Of a DNA stretch of 64,000 nt, positions 10,355 to 20,036 are shown piece after piece; positions within the stretch are counted from its first letter, which is position 1, and each line of letters starts with the position of its first letter. The stretch covers positions 844,201 through 908,200 of the forward strand of contig NZ_LMGY01000012.1 of assembly GCF_001427585.1 (NCBI RefSeq), given 5' to 3'. The stretch is from Pseudoxanthomonas sp. Root630. GTDB lineage: Bacteria; Pseudomonadota; Gammaproteobacteria; Xanthomonadales; Xanthomonadaceae. The notes below the pieces were generated by a model. It was not told the origin of the DNA and did no database searches. It saw nothing but the letters and a program-made list of their open reading frames with translations. A program made the translations under genes and the position numbers.

Positions 10355-11029
10355 ATGAGCCTCCCGACGCTCGTCATCGGCAACAAGAACTACTCGTCCT
10401 GGTCGCTGCGCCCGTGGCTGCTGCTGCGGCACTTCGGCGTGGAGATCGAGGAGATCCGCCTGCCGCTGGATACGCCCGAGTTCGCCGCCGAGGTCGGACG
10501 CCATTCCCCGACCGGCAAGGTGCCCGCCCTCCACGATGGGGGCGTGCATGTCTGGGACTCGCTGGCGATCTGCGAGTACGCCAACGAGCGCTGGCTGGAC
10601 GGCCAGGGCTGGCCGCGCGACCGCGCCGCGCGGGCGGTGGCACGTGCGGCGGCGGCGGAAATGCATTCCGGATTCACCGCCCTGCGCACGCAGTTGCCGA
10701 TGAACAGCCGGCGCACGCCGGATGCCTACCGTTGGGACGCCGCGGCCCAGCGCGACATCGACCGCATCCAGGCGCTATGGCGCGCGCTGCGCACGGCGCA
10801 TGGCGGCGATGGCGACTTCCTGTTCGGCGGGTTCGGCATCGTCGATGCGATGTATGCGCCGGTGGCGGTGCGCTTCGACGGCTATGGCGTGGGCGTGGAC
10901 GACACCGCGCGTCGCTACATGCAGGCCCTGTTCGCGCTGCCGGCGATGCAGGCATGGCGGGCCGCAGCCGCGGTTGAGCCTGAATCTGTGCCGGCCACCG
11001 ACGCCTTGCGCAAGCCGTTGCCCGCCTGA
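10355..11029 (+). CDS. Glutathione S-transferase family protein
   Basis: 224 residues. N-terminal thioredoxin-like domain with [15 protein letters not shown] near residues 14-28, a cis-proline in TGKVPAL and the glutathione-binding WDSLAICEY motif near residues 68-76, followed by an all-helical C-terminal domain. Probably glutathione-dependent detoxification or maleylacetoacetate-isomerase-like chemistry; the substrate is unknown. It is followed by a small DUF2007 gene and msrA on the same strand, a possible stress-related group. Confidence 0.88.
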   Translation: MSLPTLVIGNKNYSSWSLRPWLLLRHFGVEIEEIRLPLDTPEFAAEVGRHSPTGKVPALHDGGVHVWDSLAICEYANERWLDGQGWPRDRAARAVARAAAAEMHSGFTALRTQLPMNSRRTPDAYRWDAAAQRDIDRIQALWRALRTAHGGDGDFLFGGFGIVDAMYAPVAVRFDGYGVGVDDTARRYMQALFALPAMQAWRAAAAVEPESVPATDALRKPLPA

Positions 11030-11061
11030 GCGGGTGTAGGCTGGCGGCGGAGGACGTATCC

Positions 11062-11331
11062 ATGCGCGTGGTCTATCTGGCCGACAACCTGTTCGATGCC
11101 CATCTGGTGAAGCACGCGCTGGAGGAAGCGGAGATCCCGGCGTTCGTGTTCGGCGAGTCGCTGCTGGGCGGCATGGGCGAACTGCCGCTGTTCGGCGTGT
11201 TGCGCGTCTGCGTGCCGGACACAGCGTTCCCCGACGCGGAAGGGATCGTGAAGGGCCTGGGACTGGATTCGGGCGGCAACGGCCCCATCTTGGAAGGCGA
11301 CGACGAAGGCCTGGGCATCCTGCCGGCCTGA
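11062..11331 (+). CDS. DUF2007-type small protein
   Basis: 89 residues starting MRVVYLADNLFDAHLVKHAL. The pattern of an N-terminal beta-alpha unit followed by IPAFVFGESLLGGMGELP and a valine-rich strand fits the DUF2007 (putative signal-transducing, PII-like) family. Function unknown. It lies 32 bases after the GST gene and 30 bases before msrA, so it is probably in their operon. Confidence 0.75.
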   Translation: MRVVYLADNLFDAHLVKHALEEAEIPAFVFGESLLGGMGELPLFGVLRVCVPDTAFPDAEGIVKGLGLDSGGNGPILEGDDEGLGILPA

Positions 11332-11361
11332 TCCGCTTTCCCCCGACACACGAGGTTCGCC

Positions 11362-12012
<651 letters not shown>

Positions 12013-12024
12013 TACCGGGGATCC

Positions 12025-12133
12025 TGCAGGAGGGACTTCAGCCCCGACCGCATAGAAGCTTGCAGTTGACGACCAACAGCAGGAGCCATGCGGGATAGCG
12101 CCTGTTCCGGTCGGGGCTGAAGCCCCTCCTACA
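12025..12133. repeat. REP-like paired palindrome (arms 12025-12050 and 12108-12133)
   Basis: Two 26-base arms lie in inverted orientation; each contains GGGGCTTCAGCCCC or a close variant, and after reverse complementing the arms match at 24 of 26 positions. The spacer is 57 bases. This is the layout of a REP doublet (BIME) common between genes of xanthomonads. The stop codon of the minus-strand gene at 12129-12770 falls inside the second arm. It may act as a transcription or mRNA-stability boundary between the convergent genes. Confidence 0.85.
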
Positions 12134-12770
12134 ACCGCGTGACGCCGCAGACGTAGACCACTTCGCAGGCGCCGCCGCCGGTATCGGTGCGGCTGGTGGA
12201 ACTGCGCCACCGCCAGCCGTCGCGCGCATTCGCTTCCACCAGCCAGCCATCGATCCGCACGCGTTCGCCCTTGCGCACGCCGGCGAGCGCCTGCGCGACG
12301 CTGTCGTTGCCGGGGATCATGTGCATGTTGGCGCTGCTGCGGGCGATCTCGCTCGCCGGCAGCGGCGGCTGGTCGCTCCAGCGGTAGTGGTACCAGCGTG
12401 AGGATTGGCTGATGTCCAGCGCATCGATCACCGCGTCTTCCGTCATCCGTGCCCAGCCCAGCGCCAGGTCGGTCGGCGACAGGTCCGACTCGCGGCCGCT
12501 ACGGTAATCCTCGCGCGACAGCACGCGCGCTTCCACGCTGAAGCCCGCGAGCGGCGTCAGTGTGGCGGCGTCGAGGGCAAACGGCGCCAGGCTACCCGGC
12601 ACGTCCGTCTGCAGGGGCGGCTCGCCCGATGCCACGCGGGGCGGCAACGGGCAGGCCAAGGTCAGGTCGCCGGCCGCGGCAGGTGCGCGGGGACCTTCCC
12701 GCTTTTCGGAGAACCACCACCCCGCCAGGCAGACCAGGATGCCGATCACCAGCAGGGTGCGCAGGCTCAC
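12129..12770 (-). CDS. Conserved hypothetical membrane-anchored protein
   Basis: 213 residues with a GTG start whose GTGA overlaps the tal stop, so it is translationally coupled to tal. One N-terminal membrane segment ([16 protein letters not shown]) is followed by a probable periplasmic domain containing YHYRWSD and a conserved-looking C-terminal [10 protein letters not shown] do not recognise a family and assign no function. The stop codon lies in a REP-like element. Confidence 0.8.
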   Translation of the reverse strand: MSLRTLLVIGILVCLAGWWFSEKREGPRAPAAAGDLTLACPLPPRVASGEPPLQTDVPGSLAPFALDAATLTPLAGFSVEARVLSREDYRSGRESDLSPTDLALGWARMTEDAVIDALDISQSSRWYHYRWSDQPPLPASEIARSSANMHMIPGNDSVAQALAGVRKGERVRIDGWLVEANARDGWRWRSSTSRTDTGGGACEVVYVCGVTRL

Positions 12771-13732
12771 GCGGTGAGCTTCTCGCGGATGGTGGCGCGC
12801 AGGGCGGCCAGGTCCTTGGCGAAGATCTCGATGCCGGTCGCGAGCTTTTCCTTCGCCATCGGATCGGCTTCGATCGCGGCGGCGAAGCTCTCGGCCGTCA
12901 CCGGTGCCGCAGTGACCGCTTCAGCGGCCGTGGGCGACAGCTTGCGCGGCAGCTCGCCGTGGTCCTGGTCCAGCTTCTCCAGCAAGTCGGGTGAAATCGT
13001 CAGGCGGTCGCAGCCGGCCAGGGCCTCGATCTGCGCAGTGGAACGGAACGACGCACCCATCACCACGGTGGGCGAACCGCGGCGCTTGAACTCGGCGTAG
13101 ACGCCGCGCACGAACACCACGCCCGGGTCTTCGTCGATGGTCGCCGGCGCCTGGCCGTTGGCCACGTACCAGTCGAGGATGCGGCCCACGAACGGCGAAA
13201 TCAGGAACGCGCCGGCTTCCGCGCAGGCGATCGCCTGGGTGGGATTGAAGATCAGGGTGAGGTTGCAGTCGATGCCTTCGGCCTGCAGTACGCGTGCGGC
13301 TTCCACGCCCTCCCAGGTGGAGGCGACCTTGATCAGGATGCGATCGCGGCCGATACCCTGGTCGGCGTACATCTGCACGAACTTGCGCGCCTTGGCGACC
13401 GTCGCGGCGGTGTCGTAGGCCTGGTCGGCATCGACCTCGGTGGACACGCGGCCGGGGATCAGGCCGGCGAGCTTGGCGCCGACGCCGACCGTCAGGCGGT
13501 CGACCACCTCGTCCACCAGTGCTTCGCCGCCGCCCTGCGCGCGCGCCCAGGCGAGCTGTTCTTCGATCAGCTCGGCGTACACCGGCAGGTCCAGCGCCTT
13601 CTTCACCAGCGTGGGATTGGTGGTGCAATCCACCGGCTTGAGGCGCTTGATGGCGTCGTAGTCGCCGGTATCGGCGACGACGACGGAGAGTTCGCGGAGC
13701 TGCTGCAGCTTGGAGGGGGACGTATCGGACAT
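12767..13732 (-). CDS. tal: Transaldolase
   Basis: 321 residues, matching the TalB-type length. [13 protein letters not shown] near residue 32 is the family's N-terminal signature and [11 protein letters not shown] near residue 130 carries the Schiff-base lysine. It transfers a dihydroxyacetone unit in the non-oxidative pentose phosphate pathway. It follows oxyR and rnk on the same strand at short distances and precedes a coupled membrane-protein gene. Placement near peroxide genes is consistent with NADPH demand but does not prove co-regulation. Confidence 0.96.
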   Translation of the reverse strand: MSDTSPSKLQQLRELSVVVADTGDYDAIKRLKPVDCTTNPTLVKKALDLPVYAELIEEQLAWARAQGGGEALVDEVVDRLTVGVGAKLAGLIPGRVSTEVDADQAYDTAATVAKARKFVQMYADQGIGRDRILIKVASTWEGVEAARVLQAEGIDCNLTLIFNPTQAIACAEAGAFLISPFVGRILDWYVANGQAPATIDEDPGVVFVRGVYAEFKRRGSPTVVMGASFRSTAQIEALAGCDRLTISPDLLEKLDQDHGELPRKLSPTAAEAVTAAPVTAESFAAAIEADPMAKEKLATGIEIFAKDLAALRATIREKLTA

Positions 13733-13845
13733 GGGATTCGGCGAGGCGGGGGAATCGGATGACAAGTATGCCCTGTCCCGCGGGGGCAGGCCCGGCCGCG
13801 GGAGCGTACTTTTCGTGGATTGACGCGATAGCGCGCGTTGCGCCC

Positions 13846-14286
13846 TCAGCGGTGCAGGTCGCCGCTGGCTTCGGGTTGGTAGTCGATGGCGGTGACCCGC
13901 AGGCGCAGCGGTCGGTTGCCCGGCGCATGCCAGTCGATCGTCTGGCCGATGGCCAGGCCCAGCAGGGCGCTGCCGACGGGCGCGAGCACGGATACCCGTC
14001 CGGTCTCGACGTTCGCTTCGTGGGGATACACCAGGGTCAGGCGATGGTGCTCGCCGGTGAGTTCGTCGTCGCACTCCACGCGCGAGTGCATCGTCACCAC
14101 GTTGTCCGGCATCCGGTCCGGCATGCGCACGTCGGCGCGGTTGAGTTCGTCCATCAGTGCGAGCGCGGCCGGGTGCCGGCGCAGCACGGGGGTATCGAGC
14201 AGGGCCTCCAGGCGCGACAGATCGCGGCTGGACACGACGAGAGGGGGAAGCGAGGGCGGCAGGCCGCTGGTGCGGGTGTTGTTCAT
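13846..14286 (-). CDS. rnk: Rnk-type regulator of nucleoside diphosphate kinase (GreA/GreB C-terminal family)
   Basis: 146 residues from the ATG at 14286. A short N-terminal coiled region is followed by a GreA/GreB-like C-terminal domain ([22 protein letters not shown]), the pattern of Rnk, which binds RNA polymerase but lacks the Gre cleavage residues. The longer ORF to 14352 has no better start. It lies between oxyR and tal on the minus strand. Confidence 0.88.
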   Translation of the reverse strand: MNNTRTSGLPPSLPPLVVSSRDLSRLEALLDTPVLRRHPAALALMDELNRADVRMPDRMPDNVVTMHSRVECDDELTGEHHRLTLVYPHEANVETGRVSVLAPVGSALLGLAIGQTIDWHAPGNRPLRLRVTAIDYQPEASGDLHR

Positions 14287-14398
14287 CGGGGTTCTCTGTG
14301 GATTTTGGGGTCGCGCAAAAGGAAACGGGCGACGCGTCGCCGCGCCGCCCATCGGAGTCCTGTTTGCCGCCTTACCGTAGCCCGGAAGGCGGTGCGGT

Positions 14399-15358
14399 TC
14401 AAGCCGCGCGCGCGCGCGGCGTGGGACGCCCGGCCGGCGGTTGCGCGCCGCCGGTCTCGGGTTCGAACAGGCCCGGCGGCAGTTCGCGGAACACGCGCGC
14501 CAGTTGCTGCAGGAAGTCGCTCATCGCCGAACTCTTGCGCCATACCATCGCGATCTGCCGGCTCGGGTGCGAATCGCTGAAGCCCAGCAGGTGGATGTTC
14601 TCCGAACGCGCCACGGGCGGCTTCACCGCCAGCGTCGGCAGCAGGGTGATGCCGACATCGGCGGCGACCATCTGGCGCAGGGTTTCCAGGCTGGTGGCGC
14701 GGAACTCGGATTTCTCGTTCGCGCCCGAGAGGCGGCAGACATCGAGCGCCTGTTCGCGCAGGCAGTGCCCGTCCTCCAGCAGCAGCAGGCGCTGGTCGGC
14801 GAGTTCGGCCAGCGCCAGCGAATCGCGGCGCGCGAGCGCATGCGATTCCGGCACGGCGAGAACGAAGGGCTCTTCGAACAGGAATTCCGTGTGCAGCTGG
14901 TCGTCGGCCACCGGCAGCGCCAGCAGGCCGGCATCGAGCTTGCCCTCGCGCAGGCGCGAGAGCAGCACGTCGCTCTTCTCCTCGACCAGCAGCAGTTCCA
15001 GGTCCGGGAAGCGCGTGCGGATGCGCGGCACGACGTGCGGCAGCAGGTAGGGGCCGAGGGTAGGGAAGATGCCGAGCCGCACCGTGCCGGCCTCGGGATC
15101 CTGGCTGCGGCGCGCGGCTTCCTTCATCTGCTCGACCTCGGCCACGATGCGACGCGCGCGGTCGGCGGCGTCGCGCCCGGCGGGCGTCAGCATGACCTTG
15201 CGCGGTGCGCGCTCGACCAGCGGCACGCCCAGCTCGTCCTCCAGCTTCTTGATCTGGGTGGAGAGCGTGGGCTGGCTGACGTAGCAGGCCGCGGCGGCCC
15301 GGCCGAAATGCTTGTGGTCGGCCAGGGCCACCAGGTACTTCAGGTCGCGCAGATTCAT
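14399..15358 (-). CDS. oxyR: Hydrogen peroxide-sensing LysR-type regulator OxyR
   Basis: 319 residues. N-terminal winged helix-turn-helix (FGRAAAACYVSQPTLSTQIK) and a periplasmic-binding-like sensor domain. The redox cysteines are Cys199 and Cys208 (GHCLREQALDVC), the same numbers as in E. coli OxyR, so peroxide sensing by disulfide formation is expected. It lies 54 bases downstream of ahpF, as in the ahpC-ahpF-oxyR locus described in Xanthomonas, and should activate ahpC. Confidence 0.97.
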   Translation of the reverse strand: MNLRDLKYLVALADHKHFGRAAAACYVSQPTLSTQIKKLEDELGVPLVERAPRKVMLTPAGRDAADRARRIVAEVEQMKEAARRSQDPEAGTVRLGIFPTLGPYLLPHVVPRIRTRFPDLELLLVEEKSDVLLSRLREGKLDAGLLALPVADDQLHTEFLFEEPFVLAVPESHALARRDSLALAELADQRLLLLEDGHCLREQALDVCRLSGANEKSEFRATSLETLRQMVAADVGITLLPTLAVKPPVARSENIHLLGFSDSHPSRQIAMVWRKSSAMSDFLQQLARVFRELPPGLFEPETGGAQPPAGRPTPRARAA

Positions 15359-15412
15359 CGGAACCCTCCCTCAAGGAACCGCGGAGCGGGCGGCAGCCGC
15401 CCGCACGTCACA

Positions 15413-16999
15413 TCATGCCGCGACTGCGTCCACCGCTTCCACCGGGGCCGATGTACGGATCAGGTGGTCGAAGGCGCTCAGCGCGGCCTTCGAACCCTCG
15501 CCCATGGCGATGACGATCTGCTTGTACGGCACGGTGGTGGCGTCGCCAGCGGCGAACACGCCGGGCAGGCTGGTCTGGCCGCGGTCGTCGACGATGATCT
15601 CGCCGCGCGGACTCAGCGCCACCACGCCCTTCAGCCATTCGGTGTTCGGCAGCAGGCCGATCTGCACGAAGATGCCTTCCAGTTCGACGCGGTGCGTATC
15701 GCCACCGATGCGGTCCTTGTAGACCAGGCCGTTGACCTTGCTGCCATCGCCCAGCACGTCCGTCGTCTGCGCGCTGGTGACGATGCGCACGTTCGGCAGG
15801 CTGCGGAGCTTGCGCTGCAGCACGTCGTCGGCGCGCAGCTGGCTGTCGAATTCGACCAGGGTCACGTGGGCCACGATGCCGGCCAGGTCGATCGCCGCCT
15901 CGACGCCGGAGTTGCCGCCGCCGATCACCGCCACGCGCTTGCCCTTGAACAGCGGGCCGTCGCAGTGCGGGCAGTAGGCCACGCCCTTGTTGCGGTATTC
16001 GTTCTCGCCGGGCACGTTCATCTGCCGCCAGCGGGCGCCGGTGGACAGGATGACCGTCTTCGACTTCAGCGACGCGCCGTTGGCGAGGTGTACTTCGACC
16101 AGGCCGTCGGCGCTGGCCGGCACCAGCTTCTCCGCGCGCTGCAGGTTCATCACGTCGACCTGGTAGTCCTTGACGTGCTGCTCCAGCGCGGCGGCGAGCT
16201 TCGGGCCTTCGGTGTAGGGCACGGAGATGAAGTTCTCGATCGCCATGGTGTCCAGCACCTGGCCGCCGAAGCGCTCCGCCGCCACGCCGGTGCGGATGCC
16301 CTTGCGCGCGGCGTAGATCGCAGCGGCGGCGCCGGCGGGACCACCGCCGATCACCAGCACGTCGTACGGCGCCTTGGCCTTGATCTTCTCGGCATCGCGC
16401 TTGCCGGCATTCGTATCCAGCTTGGCGACGATTTCTTCCACGCCCATGCGGCCGGCGCCGAACACCTCGCCATTGAGGAAGATCGTCGGCACCGACATCA
16501 CTTCGCGCCGCTCGACTTCCTGCTGGAACAGCGCGCCGTCGATGGCGACGTGCTGGATCTTCGGGTTCAGCACCGCCATCAGGTTCAGCGCCTGCACGAC
16601 GTCCGGGCAGTTCTGGCACGAGAGCGAGAAGTAGGTCTCGAAGCGGTACTCGCCATCGAGCGAACGGATCTGCTCGATCACGTCCTGCGCGAGTTTCGAC
16701 GGATGACCGCCGACCTGCAGCAGTGCCAGCACCAGCGAGGTGAATTCGTGACCCATCGGCAGGCCGGCGAAGGTCAGGTGGATGTCGTGACCGGGGGAGG
16801 TCAGCGAGAACGACGGCGTGCGTTCGCCGCCGCGCTGCTCGGTGACGGTGATCTTGTCCGACACGTCCTGCAGATCCTTCAGCAGCGCCTGCAATTCGGC
16901 CGAGCCGGCGCTGTCGTCCAGCTGCGCGGTGATGTGGATCGGGCGCACGGCCTTTTCCATGTAGGCGGTGAGCTGCGTCTTCAGATTGGCGTCCAGCAT
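15413..16999 (-). CDS. ahpF: Alkyl hydroperoxide reductase subunit F
   Basis: 528 residues, the full AhpF length. The N-terminal thioredoxin-fold domain has the redox pair CQNC (residues 128-131). The FAD domain begins with GGGPAG (218-223), the central thioredoxin-reductase-like CPHC is at 343-346, and the C-terminal FAD motif is [15 protein letters not shown]. It passes electrons from NADH to AhpC. The start at 16999 ([10 protein letters not shown]) is standard; the upstream extension runs into a REP-like repeat. Confidence 0.97.
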   Translation of the reverse strand: MLDANLKTQLTAYMEKAVRPIHITAQLDDSAGSAELQALLKDLQDVSDKITVTEQRGGERTPSFSLTSPGHDIHLTFAGLPMGHEFTSLVLALLQVGGHPSKLAQDVIEQIRSLDGEYRFETYFSLSCQNCPDVVQALNLMAVLNPKIQHVAIDGALFQQEVERREVMSVPTIFLNGEVFGAGRMGVEEIVAKLDTNAGKRDAEKIKAKAPYDVLVIGGGPAGAAAAIYAARKGIRTGVAAERFGGQVLDTMAIENFISVPYTEGPKLAAALEQHVKDYQVDVMNLQRAEKLVPASADGLVEVHLANGASLKSKTVILSTGARWRQMNVPGENEYRNKGVAYCPHCDGPLFKGKRVAVIGGGNSGVEAAIDLAGIVAHVTLVEFDSQLRADDVLQRKLRSLPNVRIVTSAQTTDVLGDGSKVNGLVYKDRIGGDTHRVELEGIFVQIGLLPNTEWLKGVVALSPRGEIIVDDRGQTSLPGVFAAGDATTVPYKQIVIAMGEGSKAALSAFDHLIRTSAPVEAVDAVAA

Positions 17000-17058
17000 G
17001 GCGAACGTCTCCGTGGAGGGGATTCTGGGAAGGGAATCGGGGAGGAGGGGAGGGCAGG

Positions 17059-17144
17059 CGTTTGCAGGAGCGGCATGTGCCGGGGAGAGGGCGCCGGTCG
17101 GGGAGGAGGGAACCGGCAAGCGGCGCATGCCGCTGCTGCAAACG
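17059..17144. repeat. REP-like paired palindrome between ahpC and ahpF
   Basis: Inverted arms 17059-17082 and 17121-17144, each reading GTTTGCAG(G/C)AGCGGCAT in one direction, separated by 38 bases. Each arm carries its own GC-rich palindrome (CGGCATGTGCCG). The head resembles that of the doublet at 12025-12133 but the stem differs, so they look like two subfamilies. It sits inside the ahpC-ahpF transcription unit and may set the difference between ahpC and ahpF transcript levels. Confidence 0.75.
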
Positions 17145-17154
17145 TCCGGATCAG

Positions 17155-17177
17155 CCTCCGGGCCAGCGGCCCGGAGG
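17155..17177. terminator. GC-rich perfect hairpin downstream of ahpC
   Basis: Ten-base perfect stem CCTCCGGGCC/GGCCCGGAGG with a three-base AGC loop. It has no run of T on either side, so it is not a classical intrinsic terminator; attenuation or mRNA protection between ahpC and ahpF is more likely. Confidence 0.5.
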
Positions 17178-17199
17178 TGACGTGATGCGGTGTCGCCAT

Positions 17200-17223
17200 G
17201 GCGCATCCGCATCGGGATGCGCC
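17200..17223. terminator. Hairpin immediately after the ahpC stop
   Basis: Inverted repeat GGCGCATCC/GGATGCGCC with a six-base loop, 16 bases after the ahpC stop codon on the minus strand. No T run follows. Possibly a partial terminator or 3'-end stabiliser for the abundant ahpC message. Confidence 0.4.
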
Positions 17224-17239
17224 GGTGCTGCGATGACGC

Positions 17240-17803
17240 TTAGATCTTGCCGACCAGGTCCAGCGACGGGGCGATCGTCTGCGCGCCTTCCTTCCACTTG
17301 GCCGGGCAGACCTGGCCCGGGTTGGCGGCGGTGAACTGCGCGGCCTTCAGCTTGCGCAGGGTTTCCGACACGTCACGGGCGATCTCGTTGCTGTGGATCT
17401 CGGCGGTCTTGATGACGCCTTCCGGGTTGATGACGAAGGTGCCGCGCAGGGCCAGGCCTTCTTCCTCGATGTGCACGCCGAAGGCGCGGGTCAGCTGGTG
17501 GGTCGGGTCGCCGACCAGCGGGAACTGGGCCTTGCCCACCGCCGGGGAGGTTTCGTGCCACACCTTGTGCGAGAAGTGCGTGTCGGTGGTGACGATGTAG
17601 ACCTCGGCGTCGGCCTTCTGGAACTCGGCGTAGTTGGCGGCGGCGTCTTCCACTTCGGTCGGGCAATTGAAGGTGAAGGCGGCCGGCATGAAGATCAGGA
17701 CCGACCACTTGCCCTTCAGGGTGCCGTCGGTGACTTCGACGAATTCGCCGTTGTGGAAGGCGGTGGTCTTGAACGGCTGGACCGCGGTGTTGATCAGGGA
17801 CAT
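17240..17803 (-). CDS. ahpC: Alkyl hydroperoxide reductase subunit C (2-Cys peroxiredoxin)
   Basis: 187 residues. The peroxidatic Cys47 lies in FTFNCPTE, after the conserved Pro40, and the resolving Cys166 is in GQVCPAKW. It reduces hydrogen peroxide and organic peroxides and is recycled by AhpF. The start at 17803 (MSLINTAVQPF) is the family's standard N-terminus. It is the first gene of the ahpC-ahpF-oxyR series, with a candidate OxyR site about 100 bases upstream. Confidence 0.98.
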   Translation of the reverse strand: MSLINTAVQPFKTTAFHNGEFVEVTDGTLKGKWSVLIFMPAAFTFNCPTEVEDAAANYAEFQKADAEVYIVTTDTHFSHKVWHETSPAVGKAQFPLVGDPTHQLTRAFGVHIEEEGLALRGTFVINPEGVIKTAEIHSNEIARDVSETLRKLKAAQFTAANPGQVCPAKWKEGAQTIAPSLDLVGKI

Positions 17804-17898
17804 GGAAGATCCTCGTGGATGGAGTGGGTGTGGTGAAGCGATGGCGCCATGGTAGGCAGCGACTATTGATTCCTCAAATCGATTGATGGAATTGAATA

Positions 17899-17915
17899 GA
17901 TAGTCTCTGGCTATC
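17899..17915. promoter_or_regulatory. Candidate OxyR-binding half-site upstream of ahpC
   Basis: GATAG-N7-CTATC dyad. OxyR contacts ATAG-N7-CTAT elements repeated at ten-base intervals; this one has the exact half-site form and lies 97-112 bases upstream of the ahpC start. A second good element is not obvious beside it (only a weak match at 17878-17892), so this remains a candidate. Confidence 0.45.
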
Positions 17916-18097
17916 AATAAATGGGGTTGGCCCGCGGCGGGGACAAGGCCGGTAGAAAAAATTCAAGTTTTTCAGTTATTTGCGTTCGATGCGATCCGGC
18001 GGCGCGGCCGTGCAGCGGTGCTTGCATGCAGATCCGGGCCAAACCGGGGCCGCTTTTCAGCGCTCGCGCGAGGCCCATATGCTCCATACGCCATTGA

Positions 18098-18112
18098 GCA
18101 CCATGATGGTGC
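18098..18112. promoter_or_regulatory. NtrC-like palindrome GCACC-N5-GGTGC upstream of prmC
   Basis: The sequence GCACCATGATGGTGC is symmetric apart from its centre. It matches the form of known NtrC (nitrogen regulator) sites such as those of enteric glnA. The downstream gene prmC has no known nitrogen control, and no sigma-54 promoter is visible, so the role is uncertain. Confidence 0.3.
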
Positions 18113-18156
18113 GTCGCGGCGATGCGTAGGCGTGTGGGGTACGGCCGCCCGGTACC

Positions 18157-19035
18157 ATGCGCGCCATGTCCGATCACGCATCCCTTCGGCTCGACCACGC
18201 CCTGCGCGCCGCTGCGACCCGACTGGCGGGTCCCGACGCGCGGCATGAAGCCGAGCAACTGCTGCTGCAGGTGATCGGCCGCGACCGCGCCTGGCTGTTC
18301 GCCCACGGGGACGCCCCCCTGGTGGACGCGGACGCATCGGCGTTCGAGGCGCTGCTGTCGCGCCGGATCGCCGGCGAACCAGTGGCCTACCTGACCGGGC
18401 ATCGCGGCTTCTGGACGCTCGACCTGCAGGTGTCGCCCGCCACGTTGATCCCGCGGCCGGAAACCGAACGCCTGGTCGAGCTGGCGCTGGAACGCCTGCC
18501 GGCGGACGCGCCGATGCGCATCGCCGACCTCGGCACCGGCACCGGCGCGATCGCGCTGTCGCTGGCGGGCGAGCGGCCGCAGGCCCGCGTGGTCGCGACC
18601 GACGTCAGCGAAGACGCGCTGGCCGTCGCCCGCGCGAACGCCATGTCGAACGGCATCGCCAATGTCGAATTCCGCCACGGCAGCTGGTGGGCGCCGTTGC
18701 GGGCCGAACGCTTCCACCTGATCGCGAGCAATCCGCCTTACATCGCCGACGGCGACGCGCACCTGGCGCAGGGCGACCTGCGCTTCGAGCCGCCGACGGC
18801 GTTGTCCTCCGGTGTGGACGGACTGGACGCGATCCGCGAGATCGTGCGCGGCGCACCGGCGTTCCTCCTGCCCGGCGGCTGGTTGCTGCTGGAGCACGGC
18901 TGGGACCAGGGTGCTGCCATCCGGGCGTTGATGACCGCGACGGGCTTCGTCGATGTGGCCACCGAAACGGACCTCGAGCAGCGGGACCGCGTGACCCTTG
19001 GGCGCGTCACGGAAGGGCAAGACGCGAGCCGTTAG
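18157..19035 (+). CDS. prmC: Release factor glutamine methyltransferase PrmC (HemK)
   Basis: 292 residues. The N-terminal helical domain binds the release factor. The SAM-binding motif [15 protein letters not shown] is followed by [10 protein letters not shown] near residues 190-199, the NPPY motif that methylates the GGQ glutamine of RF1 and RF2. An alternative ATG at 18166 (MSDHAS) is equally plausible. prmC is often beside prfA and hemA; here it is about 43 kb away from them. Confidence 0.95.
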   Translation: MRAMSDHASLRLDHALRAAATRLAGPDARHEAEQLLLQVIGRDRAWLFAHGDAPLVDADASAFEALLSRRIAGEPVAYLTGHRGFWTLDLQVSPATLIPRPETERLVELALERLPADAPMRIADLGTGTGAIALSLAGERPQARVVATDVSEDALAVARANAMSNGIANVEFRHGSWWAPLRAERFHLIASNPPYIADGDAHLAQGDLRFEPPTALSSGVDGLDAIREIVRGAPAFLLPGGWLLLEHGWDQGAAIRALMTATGFVDVATETDLEQRDRVTLGRVTEGQDASR

Positions 19036-19065
19036 ACTGTCGCTTTCATCCAGGACGGGCCGCTC

Positions 19066-20007
19066 ATGCGCACGCTGTACCCCGATATCGAACCCTTCGA
19101 CACCGGCACGCTGAAGGTCGATGACCGCCACACGCTGTACTACGAGCAGTGCGGCAACCCGCAGGGCAAACCGGTGGTGCTGCTGCACGGCGGGCCGGGC
19201 GCTGGCTGCAGCCCGAAGATGCGCCGCTTCCACGATCCGGCGAAGTACCGCATCGTGCTGTTCGACCAGCGCGGCTCCGGCCGCTCCACGCCGCACGCGG
19301 ATCTGGTGGACAACACGACGTGGGACCTCGTGGCCGACATCGAGAAACTGCGCGAACAGCTGGGTATCGAACGCTGGCAGGTGTTCGGCGGCAGCTGGGG
19401 TTCGACATTGGCGCTCGCGTACGCCGAGACGCATCCGCAGCGGGTGACCGAACTGGTGCTGCGCGGCATCTTCATGCTGCGGCGCTGGGAACTGGAGTGG
19501 TTCTACCAGGAAGGTGCGAGCCGCCTGTTCCCCGATGCGTGGGAGCACTACGTCACGGCGATTCCGTCGGTCGAGCGCCACGACCTGATCTCGGCGTTCC
19601 ACCGCCGCCTGACCTCCGACGACAAGGCCACGCGCCTGGCCGCGGCGAAGGCGTGGAGCGTGTGGGAAGGCGCGACCAGCTTCCTGCACGTGGATGCCGA
19701 TTTCGTCAGCGGCCACGAGGAGCCCGAGTTCGCGCTGGCGTTCGCGCGCATCGAGAACCACTACTTCGTCAACGGCGGCTTCTTCGAGGTCGAAGACCAG
19801 TTGTTGCGCGATGCCTCGCGCATCGCCGACATCCCCGGCGTGATCGTGCACGGTCGCTACGACGTGGTCTGCCCGATCGCCAACGCCTGGGAACTGCACA
19901 AGGCCTGGCCGAAAGCGAAGCTCGAGATCACGCCGGCGTCCGGCCATTCTGCGTTCGAGGCCGAGAACGTCGACGCCCTCGTGCGCGCGACGGACGCCTT
20001 CGCCTGA
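19066..20007 (+). CDS. pip: Proline iminopeptidase
   Basis: 313 residues, alpha/beta hydrolase of peptidase family S33. HGGPGAG near residue 41 forms the oxyanion region, GGSWGS near residue 108 holds the nucleophilic serine, and HGRYDVVCP and SGHSAFE carry the Asp and His of the triad. It releases N-terminal proline from peptides. It lies 30 bases after prmC, probably one transcript. Confidence 0.95.
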   Translation: MRTLYPDIEPFDTGTLKVDDRHTLYYEQCGNPQGKPVVLLHGGPGAGCSPKMRRFHDPAKYRIVLFDQRGSGRSTPHADLVDNTTWDLVADIEKLREQLGIERWQVFGGSWGSTLALAYAETHPQRVTELVLRGIFMLRRWELEWFYQEGASRLFPDAWEHYVTAIPSVERHDLISAFHRRLTSDDKATRLAAAKAWSVWEGATSFLHVDADFVSGHEEPEFALAFARIENHYFVNGGFFEVEDQLLRDASRIADIPGVIVHGRYDVVCPIANAWELHKAWPKAKLEITPASGHSAFEAENVDALVRATDAFA

Positions 20008-20036
20008 CCGCCCCTCGTCGCCGCCGGGAGAACGCC

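Larger units (their letters stand above)
17804..18156. other. Intergenic region between ahpC and prmC
   Basis: 353 bases between divergent genes. It holds the ahpC promoter region with the OxyR-like dyad, an AT-rich inverted repeat (GAAAAA/TTTTTC around 17953-17971) and the perfect-arm palindrome at 18098-18112. No ORF in it looks like a gene. Confidence 0.6.

Noticed and set aside
14441-17185. Plus-strand open frame of 914 codons
   Set aside because: It is antisense to oxyR and ahpF, which have complete family motifs. Long antisense frames are expected in DNA this rich in G+C, and its translation is low-complexity His/Arg/Gln-rich.
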